This document shows, piece after piece, positions 24,010-35,875 of a stretch of DNA of 64,000 bases. Position numbers and translations under genes: made by a program. Within the stretch, counting starts at the first letter, position 1; each line of letters starts with the position of its first letter. Source of the DNA: Polytrichum commune (taxonomy: Eukaryota > Streptophyta > Polytrichopsida > Polytrichales > Polytrichaceae); assembly GCA_950295325.1 (NCBI GenBank), contig OX485804.1:46004001-46068000 (forward strand), in the 5' to 3' direction. Under the pieces are notes generated by a model. It was not told where the DNA came from and made no database searches. It saw only the letters and a list, made by a program, of their open reading frames with translations.

Positions 24010-24687
24010 CTCCCAACCAGAGTTCGGGAAGTTTTTGAAGCCTGTGTGGCTAATTGCCGGTAGTTGCTACGAAGGGTCGGATATTTTTCCAATTTACATC
24101 GGCAAGAGCCGGTCTTTTGTAAAATCAATCGGCCAATTGCCTATATTTTCATATTTTCATTGGCCAATATCCGATTAAATGGAATTCATATCGGCACTAA
24201 TTGTTTAAAAAATGTATGAAAAGTCATTAGAAATCATTTCTTAGTACAAAATCTTGAATAAGTGAAAAGAAAGGCATGTTCAAAACTTTAAATTTGAAGA
24301 GTTAATATCCTTGGTAGGAATTGAACCTAGCAATGCCTTCACTGCTTGAAGGCCAAGGGTCCCCCAATTCTTCATAGAAGCAATTGGATTTGGTCATGGA
24401 AAGGTTGCATAATTCAAAAAGTTTAAGGTTTAGGGTACTTCCTCAAGTGCATCATCAGATGCCCCAGACAAATAACGCTCTGGATGCTTCCGGCTGAAAT
24501 CCAGTAACTCACAAGAAGAATCGGCTACATTTCCGGGACATTTTCTGGTCCTTCGGCTAATTGCCAGAGGATTGAAATCACAGTCGGATTGCCATCCAAT
24601 GGTTGGAAATTTGGACCGGCCATGAGGGGAAATCCATCGGCTGATGATGAACTAGCCATCGGTTTTCCCCGAACATAGCTCCCAACA
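24010..24687. mobile_element. Mutator-like MITE, copy A (element 24019-24678)
   Basis: A 660-bp element begins AGAGTTCGGGAAG and ends CCCCGAACATAG. It is flanked by CTCCCAACC (24010-24018) and CTCCCAACA (24679-24687), a 9-bp duplication with one mismatch. It is the reverse complement of the element at 40379-41127, which has its own 9-bp duplication. Nine-base duplications are the hallmark of the Mutator superfamily. No transposase is encoded. Confidence 0.8.
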
Positions 24688-25037
24688 TCCAAGGCCTCCA
24701 CATGAGAGGCTTGCCTACCTTTTGACTTTGGGCCCTCACGGTCATGCACGTGCTCCTAAATCCGCTTAAGGAAAAATGATTTGGTCTTGTGCGGATTGTA
24801 CATGTTCATCGAGCTATTCCATATAGCGCATATCCAATTGTTGTGTACGATGGGCACAACTCTACTCTCATCATACAACAGCTCAAGCCTCGAACTTAAC
24901 CGAACCTTAGAAGCAGTTAAGACTTCGGCAAGATGCGCCTATACCGATGTTGGACCGGTATAAAGGTGAATGCATGGTATCAATAACCAACATCAATAAT
25001 GGTATCAAAGAATCTATCTGTGGGTATCAAATTTGTA

Positions 25038-25069
25038 ATACCCACCAAATATTGATATTTGGTGGGTAT
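25038..25069. repeat. Perfect 15-bp palindrome with a 2-nt spacer
   Basis: ATACCCACCAAATAT, TG, ATATTTGGTGGGTAT. It lies about 90 bp left of the Mutator-like element at 25156. Function unknown. Confidence 0.9.
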
Positions 25070-25155
25070 GTGAAGGCGAGAGAATTTTTGTATACCTGAG
25101 TTATTATTTGGGTCAGTACCATTTAAATTATATTGATACTAGGGTGATTTTACCT

Positions 25156-25694
25156 CAGGAATGCTATCTTGTGAGCGGTGAGCGGTGAGCAGTGAGCCGT
25201 GAGCAAAAAATTTGAATTTTTATTCTTCAAATTTTTCAATGACATGTATGATATAGACCCTATGACCGTGGAGAATTTATGGTTTCATTCTATAAAATCT
25301 GCATATTATTTAACAAAAAATAATCAAGGTCCTATTTCCTTTTTTTGAGTTTTCGTGGATAAATACTTAAAATTTTAATTTACATTCTTATCCCTTATTT
25401 TATGTTCCCTATTATTTTGGAAGTTTTTTTCTAAATTTTTTTTCGTTTTCTTCCGTTTCTTTTTATGGATGGTTTTTTCAAAAGTTTATAATTTCTTCCA
25501 CTCCACGGTTATAGGAACCATCCACAGTTAAACGTACCATCTACTTTTAGTCATATTTGTAAAGAAACTATACGAAGAGTCCTACTCGGTGTAAGAATTA
25601 AGTCAAATATTATGAATTTTTTTTTAAATCAATTTTTTTTCAAAAAATTCAAATTTTCTGCTCAACGCTCGCCGCTCACAAGATAGCGTCGCTG
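25156..25694. mobile_element. Mutator-like element, 539 bp, 10-bp TSD
   Basis: Ends CAGGAATGCTATCTTGTGAG and, inverted, CAGCGACGCTATCTTGTGAG. Flanked by GATTTTACCT at 25146-25155 and 25695-25704. The left subterminal zone has five runs of a 7-bp GTGAGCG-like unit (about 25171-25205). The inverted ends continue for about 50 bp. The interior is AT-rich and non-coding. The TSD length points to Mutator; a CAG start alone could also suggest hAT. Confidence 0.7.
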
Positions 25695-25932
25695 GATTTT
25701 ACCTAGGTGTGAAAGCTTTGCATGATATATAGAAGAGGTATTTGAACTCCAAGCTTGAAACTTGAAATCTTAGATGGATGTATTTTGTTTTGGTACATGT
25801 TTGTATACTTTATTTTAGGGTCCACCTCCATCATGTCATTCACAAATAGACAAAATAGATAGATGAAACATCATCTCGACATCCCAAGTTGAGACCTTCA
25901 CCTTTGTGACCGTTGGATTTTCTCCGATATTG

Positions 25933-26415
25933 CTAGAATGAAGAGGATTTCGTTCCCACGTTTTCATTCTGAAGATGCCTTCTACATACAAGTGGTTGAT
26001 CACAACAAATGTTAGTGATAGTGGTCTCCAATGGCCTCAACATCAGGGGTGACATCCAAATTCCAAGTTTATTGAATTGCACTTGGAGCAATAAAGGATT
26101 AAGGTCTAACATAGATTGAAATGATTGCATTTGGGTAGCAATGCTGGATTCATCATTGAAATAAACTTTGTGGGAGGGATTCAATAAATATCGGTCCAAA
26201 AATAAATATATTATGTCCGTGTTCATGTGGGTTAAAAAAACAATGTGCACCTTGTTTGGAGTTTGGACATGGCATGCCATTTTCTTATAACACAACACCT
26301 TTAATGCAATCTTATGCATTTTGAATTCAAGTGAAATTAAATATTTATAGAAGGGGCAATCAATTTTGTTTTGTTTTGTTTGAAGGCACTTTAGACATTG
26401 TTGTAGTGGGTCCAT
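25933..26415 (-). CDS. Hypothetical 160-codon ORF, doubtful
   Basis: This is the longest uninterrupted ATG-started minus-strand frame. Its protein has no transmembrane run, signal peptide or motif I recognise. It contains scattered cysteines (KCLQTKQNKIDCPF near the start, NICCDQ near the end). An in-line frame upstream (26431-26616) ends just before it, so the two could be pieces of a decayed ORF. At this base composition and window size one ORF of such length is expected about as often as not by chance. Confidence 0.15.
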   Translation of the reverse strand: MDPLQQCLKCLQTKQNKIDCPFYKYLISLEFKMHKIALKVLCYKKMACHVQTPNKVHIVFLTHMNTDIIYLFLDRYLLNPSHKVYFNDESSIATQMQSFQSMLDLNPLLLQVQFNKLGIWMSPLMLRPLETTITNICCDQPLVCRRHLQNENVGTKSSSF

Positions 26416-26619
26416 TGTTTGTTTATCTCGTTAGTCCTCGTTGGAAGGAATGGCCATTGTGGCTCCTCTTCTTGAAAGCGAAAGTGGACCTTTTAGTCTT
26501 TGCAAAATCATTTGCAAGCTTTGGAAAAGCAAAATGTTATCCATGTTGTACGTATTGCATTGCACAATACTATCCCCCCCATGCTTGGATCCTTTAGTCC
26601 AATATTTTCTATCCAATGG

Positions 26620-28920
26620 GTCGGCAGTGGACTAGCCCATGTCCCAAAATTGACAGTTATCAACCCTACCTGCTATTGCGCTTGACTCAAAGCTCATTCG
26701 TAACATATCGTCATATCCATCCTTGTTCTACAACTTAATGGTTTCATAACATTGTACCATAGCTATGAGGCTGAGCATATTCTAGGTTTTGTTCACACAT
26801 TATTCTCTAGATATATATTTTTGTACCAATTTCTAGTTGGTTTAAAATGAGAGAGGTTGGGTAATAACACGGAGATGTACTAGCCATGTCCATGCGGTGA
26901 CTTATATCTATGGGATATCTATTATCTACCAAATACTACATGGAAGTGGCTACAGTAGCTTGGGTGTAAATACAAGTTGAATCCTCGTTTTTGTCACAAT
27001 AGATAGCCCTAGTGCCTACCGTCTTACATGATTAGGCTCTGAGGGAAACCAATGTAGCCTCGTTTATGATTCATTGCAAACACACATGGATTCTATCCAA
27101 GATCGGATATCTTAAAAAATAAAAAGGTCTTGACTTGAAGGCTAAATAATGTTTGTCATCTTTGCATGCCCAAATGATAGTGTGTTTTTTTTAAATAAGA
27201 TAAAATAATGTATATGCTCTTAATACCAGTTCCCCCAAATTGGTTGTCCATAATACTACCAATATAAACAATATTTCCTCACATTATCATCAATAATTAT
27301 CATTATAGACGACCTTTTGTTGCAACCATATATGTATTTTGTTACTTTTTTGTATGAGAAATATATAATCTTCACACTCTCTTCCAATATCATCAAATGT
27401 CAACCATCTCAAGTAAAAACTATATCTCATACAATCTCATCCACTAAGCCATATTTTTCCGCAACAGGGGGGGGGGGAGTGGGAAGGGGTTACAATCTTT
27501 GTTAATATCATATTTTACATGCGTGCATTGCTTTCAAATTAATCACTTTCAAATCAATACCTACATATAGATATAGTATTTTGATAAAAAAAGAGAGGAT
27601 TTGAATACAAGTATTTGGCTAAGAAATAACATCAAGTATACATATATTACACAAAACAAGAATGTTTATGTATTATCATAGCATACATGTACATGGATTT
27701 TTTGTGTGAAAGGCAGGCATGAAATAGTTGCACAAACAATTTCACCTCAAACACCAATACCTTAACTTTAAAACTTTAAGGCAATCTTTAGATTTACATC
27801 ATTCACAAGTGTGCAGTAAACAATGTGGGTTGGGTCACATGTTTACTGCACACAGAGTCCATAAAATATTGGGCATGACAATGGGTTGTACGTAGATCGT
27901 AAATAATGTGGCACAAGGGGAGGGGGAGCTGCCAGGAGTCACATAGGATGGCCCTGCTTGAGGAGTCACTAGTCGCATATGCGGGCCATGCTCTAGCAGC
28001 CACATAGTGCCCCCCTCCCCCCTCCTACAATTCTGAGCCAATTGTCCCCCGCACCGTTGGCAGACCTCATAGCCATTGCGCTCTTTGTCCTCCAAGCTAG
28101 TTGTTTGCCACTGGACTACATCTTTGTTGAAGTTGCCAACTATGCTCTCAGTTGTTGACGCGCCTTGCCATGTGGGTGAAGCTTGTTCCCGCCAGTTGCC
28201 AGGCAGATTCCCGCCTTCGAAGTCAAATCACCAACGGCGTGAGACTTGGGGTCTCCCTCAACAAGTTGGGCGCGGTTGCCATTTAATCCCCTTTTCACAA
28301 CAAGTGCTTTGCGCAAGCATCGGCTAATGGTGGGCCTTGAGGCAGGGAAAGGTTGGAACTTGGAATTGATTTAGGTTGAGCTTGTACTTGGGCATCATTG
28401 ATAAGCAACGGTCTCATGAGTGATTTGATTGGCCATCATTGATCAACACCGGCTTGTGGATCACATGGCTACATAGTAGATCACATATTTATCATGCAGA
28501 TCTACTAGACTATTTAGACTTATCAAGAAACTCTTATTATTTGCTAGATTGACAAAGGCCCCATAATGGGTATTGTAACTTAATCCCAAGGGGATTCCCA
28601 TTTTGTAGTGGTTATTGTTTTCTATATTTTCTTCCCCCTCATCGATGGATTTTTTGAATTTGTTAATATATAATGAGACCAAAGTTTATTAGCATTACTA
28701 AGAAGTTACATGAAGTGCCTCCCGAGCCCATTGTGTAGCCATCCACCTATCTACGTTCCGTCCATCTATATATCTATCTTGGGTGCATGGGTGTCACATG
28801 CATGGGCTGAAGAATTACTAATAAGAGATGTCTTGGAATCAACACACAAATCACACTACAAACTTGCTAAAGCCATACTACATAGTGGATTGGTTGCTTT
28901 AAAAGTGAAGATCTAGAAGC
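26620..28920. other. No gene seen
   Basis: Contains the G11 run at 27467, the stem-loop at 27809 and a slightly GC-richer part at 27900-28330 with no consistent long frame. Confidence 0.5.
27809..27853. repeat. 13-bp stem-loop
   Basis: GTGTGCAGTAAAC and GTTTACTGCACAC pair perfectly around a loop of about 19 nt (ATGTGGGTTGGGTCACAT), which itself can add further pairs. Confidence 0.8.
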
Positions 28921-28924
28921 CAAC

Positions 28925-29942
28925 CTAGTAATTATTTTTCAAAGTACCCAACTTTTTTGCCCATTTCTTGACGAATGTTCATGGGCCCCTTTTCCCCTCC
29001 AACCCTCAATTGCTTTAAAGTTCCGGTCAACACACGCATTGTGAATGTGGTGTCACCCATGAAGCTGGACATTGCAATTAAAGCATGATGGTTTAGGTTA
29101 ATCGGGCTTTGCACCATTAGCAAAGGGATTTGGAAACCTAGTATCAATGCCAACATTGGAGGGAGAGACACATTGAGCATGGACCCCGCTCTGTTCAATG
29201 AAACTCATGAGAAGACTTCCTTAGGTACACATTTGCCATGGGAAGGAACATGTTGCAAGCTTGGAATCCTCCACCTAAGACAATTGTCACCAAATGGTAT
29301 GGCATCATCCCGCATAGGCTTAAATTGAAATGGGGGTATGTTCGGGACTTAGTGTGTAGCACAGAGGAAGGTGCCTTCATCTGGTCAATTTGGCATAAAG
29401 CATTAGCAATGAACTCTTGAATAACAAGATTTATCACGGAGATTGACAACAAATGTTGTATGTGTAATGTGAATATCTCATAAACCATTGCTCATAGAAT
29501 TTTGTGATTGAAGGATTGCCCACAACGCTTGGGATATCCATTGGGATCAATAACACCATTTGTGCAAAACCAAGGCCAAACGAGCTGTGGAGGCTATTCG
29601 ATTGGCAACATGGGATTTTTGCCAAAACAAACTCCTCCGCCCTAAGCAAAGTTCCTAGTATTTGGCTTTTACTAAGAGGCATTACACTTTGGACTATTTG
29701 GGTTGAAAGGAATATATAACCTCACCTTCAACAACAATTGATGGGAGTTCAACTAAATGCAACATACGATATGGCAAAGGATTCTTGAATATGCTAGAAT
29801 TGAATGCGATATTGCGTGCCGGGAAGCTGAGAAGGCTATCAATTACAACGATGTGATTGGTCAACATGATAAGATATGGGAAGGCAACAAACTCATCTAC
29901 CATAGAGACAACACTAGAACCACGCACTGGAACATCTAAGCG
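28925..29942 (+). pseudogene. Degenerate LINE polyprotein, C-terminal part after the reverse transcriptase
   Basis: Plus-strand frames give plant LINE C-terminal landmarks in the usual order, broken by stops and frameshifts. At 29238-29420 a segment ends FIWSIWHKALAMNS. At about 29421-29480, after one stop, ITRFITEID precedes CCMC, a zinc-binding-like cysteine pair. AHNAWDIHWDQ follows in another frame. At 29575-29719 NELWRLFDWQHG leads to LLLRGITLWTIWVERN, the tryptophan-rich block near the end of such ORFs. At 29757-29939 a segment with IWQRILEYARIECD ends THWNI and a stop. No reverse transcriptase catalytic motif is seen upstream, so the copy is 5'-truncated. The boundary near 28925 is approximate; 29238 onward is better supported. 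Classification rests on remembered patterns. Confidence 0.6.
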
Positions 29943-29944
29943 CC

Positions 29945-30995
29945 TAAGGTAGGCTTAGTCAGTCATGTTCAGGATATTCACAGAGCCGGAGTTGTTCTGG
30001 ATTCATTGAGTTCACCCAAGAGAGACCACCCATTTCTTTGTGCAGACGCCTTGAGTGTATTGTAGTGGTTTTCTAGCATTAAAATAAACATATTTCAATT
30101 GTCTCAAAATATGAAATAAATTAAAAAAGCCATAGTACACATCAATCTATGAATATGTCAATTTATAATTCAAATGTACAGGTTGCCATGTGTTGGTACT
30201 ACCCTACGGCACAGACCAAACCAGTTTCTAATAGTGTCGCTCCATAACTAGTGTCGCTTAGTTAAAACAAAATGAAAAGTACTTCAATGGTACCAGTAGC
30301 ATCTTCCACACCTTCCCATAAAGTGAATGTCTTACGTTTGACACTCTGATGTCACCCTTTGTAAACATAACTAATAGCCAAAAAATTGAGTACTTAGTAT
30401 AACTTGTCCACACTAAATCCAACTACATGCTTGCCCATCAAGATGGTGCCATGTGTTTTACATGGAAGTTCGTAGCAAGAAAAATCTCTAAGGAGATTTT
30501 TGTTGCCACTGTCAAAGTACTTTCCAAGCTTGTGCATCGCATAAGTTAACATATGTTTATGTTATTTGCAATGGCCTCCAACTGCATGAATTAAGTTAGC
30601 CAATCTCAGGTTAGGGTTACGATTGGCTTTGCCCCCCTCCAGTTGCCACCTGCTAAGCAGAAGCATAAACATATGTAAGGCGTTTCGTACTACAATAAGA
30701 TAACCAAACAAGCAGCTAGTTGCAAGAGTGCTCTACCCTATTATTATCATGCACACATTGGTTGGTTCCGGTCAGATATATGACCAGGGCTTGCAACTTT
30801 GGGGCACTTTCGAGACCACTTTAGATCGACGGTCATTTATGTATAATTGGACTTCACTTGAAGAATGAGATGTTAACACTGCAGGATCACGACACATATG
30901 TGGCCAGCTCCGGTTGGCTGCCACATTTTTGCCCGTTTTAGAGACCACCCTTGGTCTCTTTCCTTAAGGCAACGCCAACATATGGCTAGAGCTTT
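29945..30995. other. No gene seen
   Basis: Mixed AT-rich sequence. 30760-30960 resembles the GACCACTTTAGA/CGGTCATT-type fragments near 8400 but too weakly to call. Confidence 0.5.
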
Positions 30996-30999
30996 GCAA

Positions 31000-31320
31000 G
31001 TGTCCATAGGTAGATGTACCTCATTCAATTATTTCACTTAATTGGACACTTGTATTTGTGTTGTATGTGGTTTTGGTGTGGCTCCAAGAACGGACACCAA
31101 ATATACACGTGTTTGAAAGAGATTGGATTGTGTGGTCAAGAAATAATAATCATCATGAGTTCGATAATCAACATAATTGAGGGGACCTATATGACCACTT
31201 AATGAGCAAGAGAATGTGCATTTTGATGATGACTAATGTATTCATATGAGCTCCAGAAATTAGGAGGAAAATGGGTTCGTACCGCGTTGTCACACCGTAC
31301 ATTGTATCATCAAGTTATAC
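31000..31320 (+). repeat. Dispersed repeat R1 copy
   Basis: Contains AGAACGGACACCAAATATAC, TTTGAAAGAGATTGGATTGT and CTATATGACCACTTAATGAG. Preceded by GTAGATGTACCT. Confidence 0.55.
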
Positions 31321-31599
31321 TTAGTTGACTCAAGGTGCTGTACAAAACCACTTCAAATGTACTTCTTGCAAAGTCTTGCAAAACAAATATGAACTCTTTG
31401 ACATTGAAGGATTACACTTCGACATTGTCATGTCCACATGGGTAGAAAGAAAAGAAAAAATAACGTCCGTATCTTGGTACCGGCATGAATGTGAGCCCGT
31501 TAGCCTTGTATTGATCACGGTGTACCGTGATGCAATATAAGGTGTTTTGCCTCCATGGGGAGGTGGGCTCTAGTGTAATATTAAGCATATCTAACCTCT

Positions 31600-31968
31600 C
31601 TAAGGCGGGGGGATGAGTGTTTGTTTGTTATCTAGTTTCCTTTTATTCAGAACTAGGTATGTGAGGTATTTGATGGCGTTTTGGTGTATATGTTTCATAA
31701 GGAGTTTGATGTTGGATTTAGGAATTTTTAGTTCGGTTAATTTTTCGATGGAGTGTTCGTGGACGGCTTCTCTAACTCCAGCTGTGATAGTAATGATGAG
31801 GTTAGTCTTCCACCCATTGTTTTGTATGGTATTTATTAATGGGTCATATTTCGTGTGTTTTCGGGTGATTGCTTGTTCTAGGAATCTGTCATGACAATAT
31901 GTGAATTCGATAAATTGGATTGTGTGTGTTGTCCACATGGGTATGGGTAGAAGGTGGTGAACAAACAT
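31600..31968 (-). pseudogene. C-terminal fragment of a non-LTR retroelement ORF, uninterrupted
   Basis: A minus-strand ORF of 122 codons has no internal stop and ends IPPP-stop. Its pattern is IEFTYCHDRF, then about 20 polar residues, GWKTN, ITITAGVR, HEHSIEKL, and finally IKYLTYLVLNKRKLDNKQ. I recognise this as the tail found after the reverse transcriptase in some algal and protist retroelements, where the IExxYC block resembles the E-x-K strand of a PD-(D/E)XK nuclease. Here the K position seems to be T. The frame stays open upstream to about 32005, where a stop falls inside the neighbouring 5S-headed repeat. A 3' tail may extend to about 31330. The absence of stops suggests a younger copy than the LINE at 29 kb. 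Homology is from memory and could be wrong. Confidence 0.4.
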
Positions 31969-31999
31969 TGCACATAATAGGTTCTTATTCTTCTTCTTC

Positions 32000-32380
32000 G
32001 AGGCTTTAAACTCAAGGCCTTAACCCAAATCCCATGGCAACTACGAGAGTGAGTTGCCTAAGGTTGGGATAGTACTTAGATGAATGACTTTCCTAGCACT
32101 CGATTTCTAGTGCATCCTAATAACCACCTTTGGTCCACCCAATCATAGTGGGGGTATCTGGATGACCCGGATATTTTCAACCAAGCATGTGGGACCCTAG
32201 GGGGAGATAGGTGTTAGCTTGCTTGTCCGAGCATGTTCAAGGTGTTCACCTCCAAAGGAGGTAGTAGTCGTCAAGGGCCCTCTAATTCTCGTGATGCCCG
32301 TTTCAAGACTACACATAGATTTAGACCAACTAGAAAAGACAGCAACGCCACAATTCACGCTAGTGGCAACATATGAGTTT
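32000..32380 (+). mobile_element. 5S-headed repeat, copy 2
   Basis: Same order as the copy at 13.5 kb. The 5S-like part is at about 32003-32113, with a decayed C-box at 32070-32089 mostly through C-to-T and G-to-A changes. The shared body then runs through CCACCCAATCATAG, GATATTTTCAACCAA, GTTCACCTCCAA and CTCTAATTCT to GGCAACATATGAGTTT. It ends in a TTTC microsatellite (32379-32403), which could be a retroposon-type tail. It abuts the minus-strand retroelement ORF at 31968. Confidence 0.6.
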
Positions 32381-32471
32381 TCTTTCTTTCTTTCTTTCTT
32401 TCTTCCCTTTCATGTAGACTTTCTCTAAGGTGATCATGCTCCCAATCCTCATATTTTGTGTGAAATAAATA

Positions 32472-32760
32472 TGATGCACACTAGCCCTATTGTCCACCCA
32501 ATCATTGGGGGGGGGGGGGGGGGTCCAAGTGAACTGAATGTTTTCAACCAACCATGCAAGGACGTAGGGGTTTGCTTTGGAGAAGATGGCTTGTCTATGC
32601 CCATTCATGGTGTTTGCCCTTGACAAGATGCAATAGTCTTTGAAGACCCTCCAATTGTCATGACATTAGTTTTGAGATTCCATATAGGGTTTATACCAAC
32701 TTGAAGATGAAGGAGCACTATAATTTATGTCGGTGACGACATCTGAGTTATTTTGTCTTC
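32472..32760 (+). mobile_element. 5S-headed repeat family, copy 3, body only
   Basis: Homology to copies 1 and 2 starts at the last few bases of the 5S part (GATGCACA) and runs to GTCGGTGACGACATCTGAGTT. The 5S head is missing or unrecognisable. Where copies 1 and 2 have five Gs after CCACCCAATCAT, this copy has 17 Gs (32507-32523). Confidence 0.55.
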
Positions 32761-33074
32761 TCTTTGTGTAACAACATGTTTCGTTCACAACCTTTTAAAG
32801 TGCTTGTGTATGATAGACATAGTGTTTTCTACTTTGGCTCCAATTAAAGAATGTCCTTGAGAGGGCGCCATATGACACAAGTTGTTGGTATAGGACAAGT
32901 CACAAAGACCACTCTAGTTAACATGGTACACAAATTTTAATGTCACACTAAATAAGATGTTTAGTGTAGTAACGGTGGTTGATCTTTTGTAACTCACATA
33001 GATGAGTGGTTGAACGTACACAAAATAAGTGGCCTAATGTAGTTAGGTCTTTTTTGGGAAAACCTATAGGAGAG

Positions 33075-33430
33075 TAATATGTGGTTAGGTTTGGATCTAA
33101 GAACGGACACCAAAAGACATGTATTTAAACAATATGATAATATGCCAATTTTATTGATTACTCTAGGTTCAATAGTCAACATAAAGGGGGAGGGGTCACC
33201 TATATGATCATTTAGCAACAAAGAGAATCTTCAGTTTGATTATGAAGAAATTGTTTAATCAATGAAGAAACACTTGATTTCCTATCATGATACTTATACA
33301 AGCTCCTAAAACCATGAGGGAAATGGCTATGACCTCCAACTGGATTTGTCTATTAACTCACAATAGGTAATCCAATGTTTAATATCACATAACAAGTGGG
33401 TGTATAGCTAAATTTATCCATTTTAGGCCC
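33075..33430 (+). repeat. Dispersed repeat R1 copy
   Basis: ATATGTGGTTAGGTTTGGAT, AGAACGGACACCAAAAGACA and CTATATGATCATTTAGCAAC mark the order. A CTATGACCTCCAACTGGATT segment and a decayed end near 33430 follow. Confidence 0.55.
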
Positions 33431-33565
33431 ACATTTATGAGATTAGGGCTAACGTGTTCTTCTTTTGTCGTGCTTTGGCTGAGATGTTTGGATATTCAAT
33501 ATCTTGCTTTGGCAAAATACCATGAACACCACTTGCATATTTATTTTCATTGATCAACCTCGCTA

Positions 33566-33943
33566 TGAGGGCCAGTTCACATGGGCTCCCAAGTTCCAAG
33601 TCCACTCATGTTAGCAAGTCTCAACTTGGAAGCAAAGTCACAACTTTTGAGCATGAAGGAATCGTACAAATCATTTTTAATTGTCATTAAACTTGGGTTT
33701 TGATTATTTTATGCAAAAATATTTACAGGCCTTGGGTTGAGAGTTGGGTCTAGCTTTTTGTTCTACCCAACTCTCGACACCTGTCCCAAGCCTCACATTC
33801 GAGAAATTGTTGCCATGTCATACTTGGGACTTAGGACGCCGTCTGAAGTGGTAAGTCCCAACTTCCGTGCTCTCAACGGTTGAGTTTGCACGGAGCAAGT
33901 GACTTGAGACTTATGAGTTGGGACCCATGTGAACCGGCCTTGA
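33566..33943. mobile_element. Harbinger-like MITE (33569-33940)
   Basis: Ends GGGCCAGTTCACATGGG and the inverted AGGCCGGTTCACATGGG, with TGA at both flanks. Inside, an 11-bp stem GAGAGTTGGGT/ACCCAACTCTC (about 33739-33773) forms a further hairpin. The TGA duplication departs from the usual TTA/TAA but fits the TNA pattern. Confidence 0.65.
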
Positions 33944-33944
33944 A

Positions 33945-35870
33945 TCTACACCCTAGATGTATTGACATTGTTGTTATGGGATAAAGCTCGTAATGCTTAC
34001 GAAAGTTTGTTTTTATTTTATTTTATTTTAGAGGACTTTAGTATAACCAAACTTCACTGCAGTTTCACATTCCCAATACTTAGATGAGTTCACGTGAAGC
34101 TCCAACCAATTGTTAAGGTCTCCCCAACAACAAGCAAACTTGGATTGTTTGGTGAGTGCAAAGGAGGACCATGTGGAACACATTGCATTGATGAAGAAAC
34201 CTACAAAAAAAAAGATGCCCTTCATTTTATAATACTTTCTTGTTGAATATGCCAAATGAGTCCAAATTCGTGAGATAGTCCATTGTACATGGTGGCATTC
34301 AACTAAGATTTAAGTAAATATGGACAAAAGATTTGTCTAAAATTGTTAATGCATATGAGAGTATTTATTGCATAGTTAGGACATGTACATTGCAAAACAA
34401 ATTATTTGAAGAAAGAAACTAGAAGAATATGATGAACCCTCAATTATCATACTTGAAGAAGCAATATGGTCAAATAATTCCTTTGGCTGTGTATTTTTTT
34501 CATTAATAACACATTGTGCATGCAACTAACACGTGCTACAACAAGAGATGCAATCCACTTTAAGTTGATGTCATTTTTATCACAAGGCCAGGCAACAAAG
34601 CTGCACATACAAAAATTTATTGTGTCCATTAACATGAATAAGTAGATATCTTTACTTAAAACATGGTTATTCTATATGAATAATGTTGGTGGCATGATTC
34701 CTCTCCCAAGCAAGGTAAATGAAGCAACGTGGACCATAAAAGGACATGTTACGTGTTCAAGAACTTAATATCAATCACCACAATTGGGAGGAGATAGATG
34801 ACCACAATCAACATGCGGCCTTCATGCTTCTCCCAAGCACTTAACTACATGGAGACCAAAGTGAATGCAGGTCATGCATTTGATATCATTATAATCCTAT
34901 TTCCATATTTCCATGGTGTGACATTATAATCCTAATATGTCCATATTTCCATGGTGTGACATTAGGTCAATAGGTGCTCTATATGCAACCCACACACTAC
35001 CAAAATTTGTGGCACTATCTATAAACTCTTCTAATATACCAAGTCTTGGTAGTCGAAGGCTTTGTTAATATGGATGGTCTTCCGTGACAATGATGCAATT
35101 CGGAGAGTGAAGTCGAAGAGCACTTAAAGAGTGCTTGATGAGCCTCCAATTTAAGAAAACCTAGAACACAAAAGCAAGCCCTAACAAGAATGGATCTAGT
35201 GGTCATTGAGGACAATAATTATATGACAACAATGAATGGAAACAAAAATTGGATGAAAATAGCACATCTATTATCATTCATTTTTCAAGAACTTAGGAAC
35301 TCCTTTTGTACATCCACCCCTACTTTGTAATTCTCAATAGCCCTTTTTATTCTTATGCAATAGAGCAATAACATACCCCCCCCCCCCCGGCTCTCCTTAT
35401 GTATACCATGTACAATTATGTTTAAAAGAATAATTTTTTTTCCACTCACATCAGTTTGTACATGGTATGAAGAGTCCACCCCCCCCCCCCCCCAAACAAT
35501 GTCACCAATGTGCCATGCCAATAGACTAGTGTGGGTTTCGAGGACGTGTTGAACAATGACCACTATTATGAAGCCACTTTGAATGCAATCCATGCCATGC
35601 CTATATATGGATAGACGGGGAGCCGCTATTAATGCACTTTCATGCACTCCATACTACATGCATAAGTAGCTAACAAGTGAACATCCTACCTTCAATACTT
35701 TGGATTCATGGTTTTTGTAAACCAAAACAAGTCTAGGGTCAATTGCACATCAATACAAAGGGGAGCAAAATTGATAGTGTAGTGGTGAGACATTGAGAAT
35801 GTTGCTTTGTGTGCCAGTTTCAGTGGTTTGTCAAATTGACTTGCAACATTTCAAACCTCAGAGAATTAAC
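33945..35870. other. No gene seen
   Basis: Holds the 34.9-kb duplication and two C runs (35376, 35479) 90 bp apart. Short frames only. Confidence 0.5.
34884..34970. repeat. Short tandem duplication
   Basis: CATATTTCCATGGTGTGACATTA occurs twice about 45 bp apart, each preceded by ATAATCCTA. Confidence 0.8.
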
Positions 35871-35875
35871 CAAGT

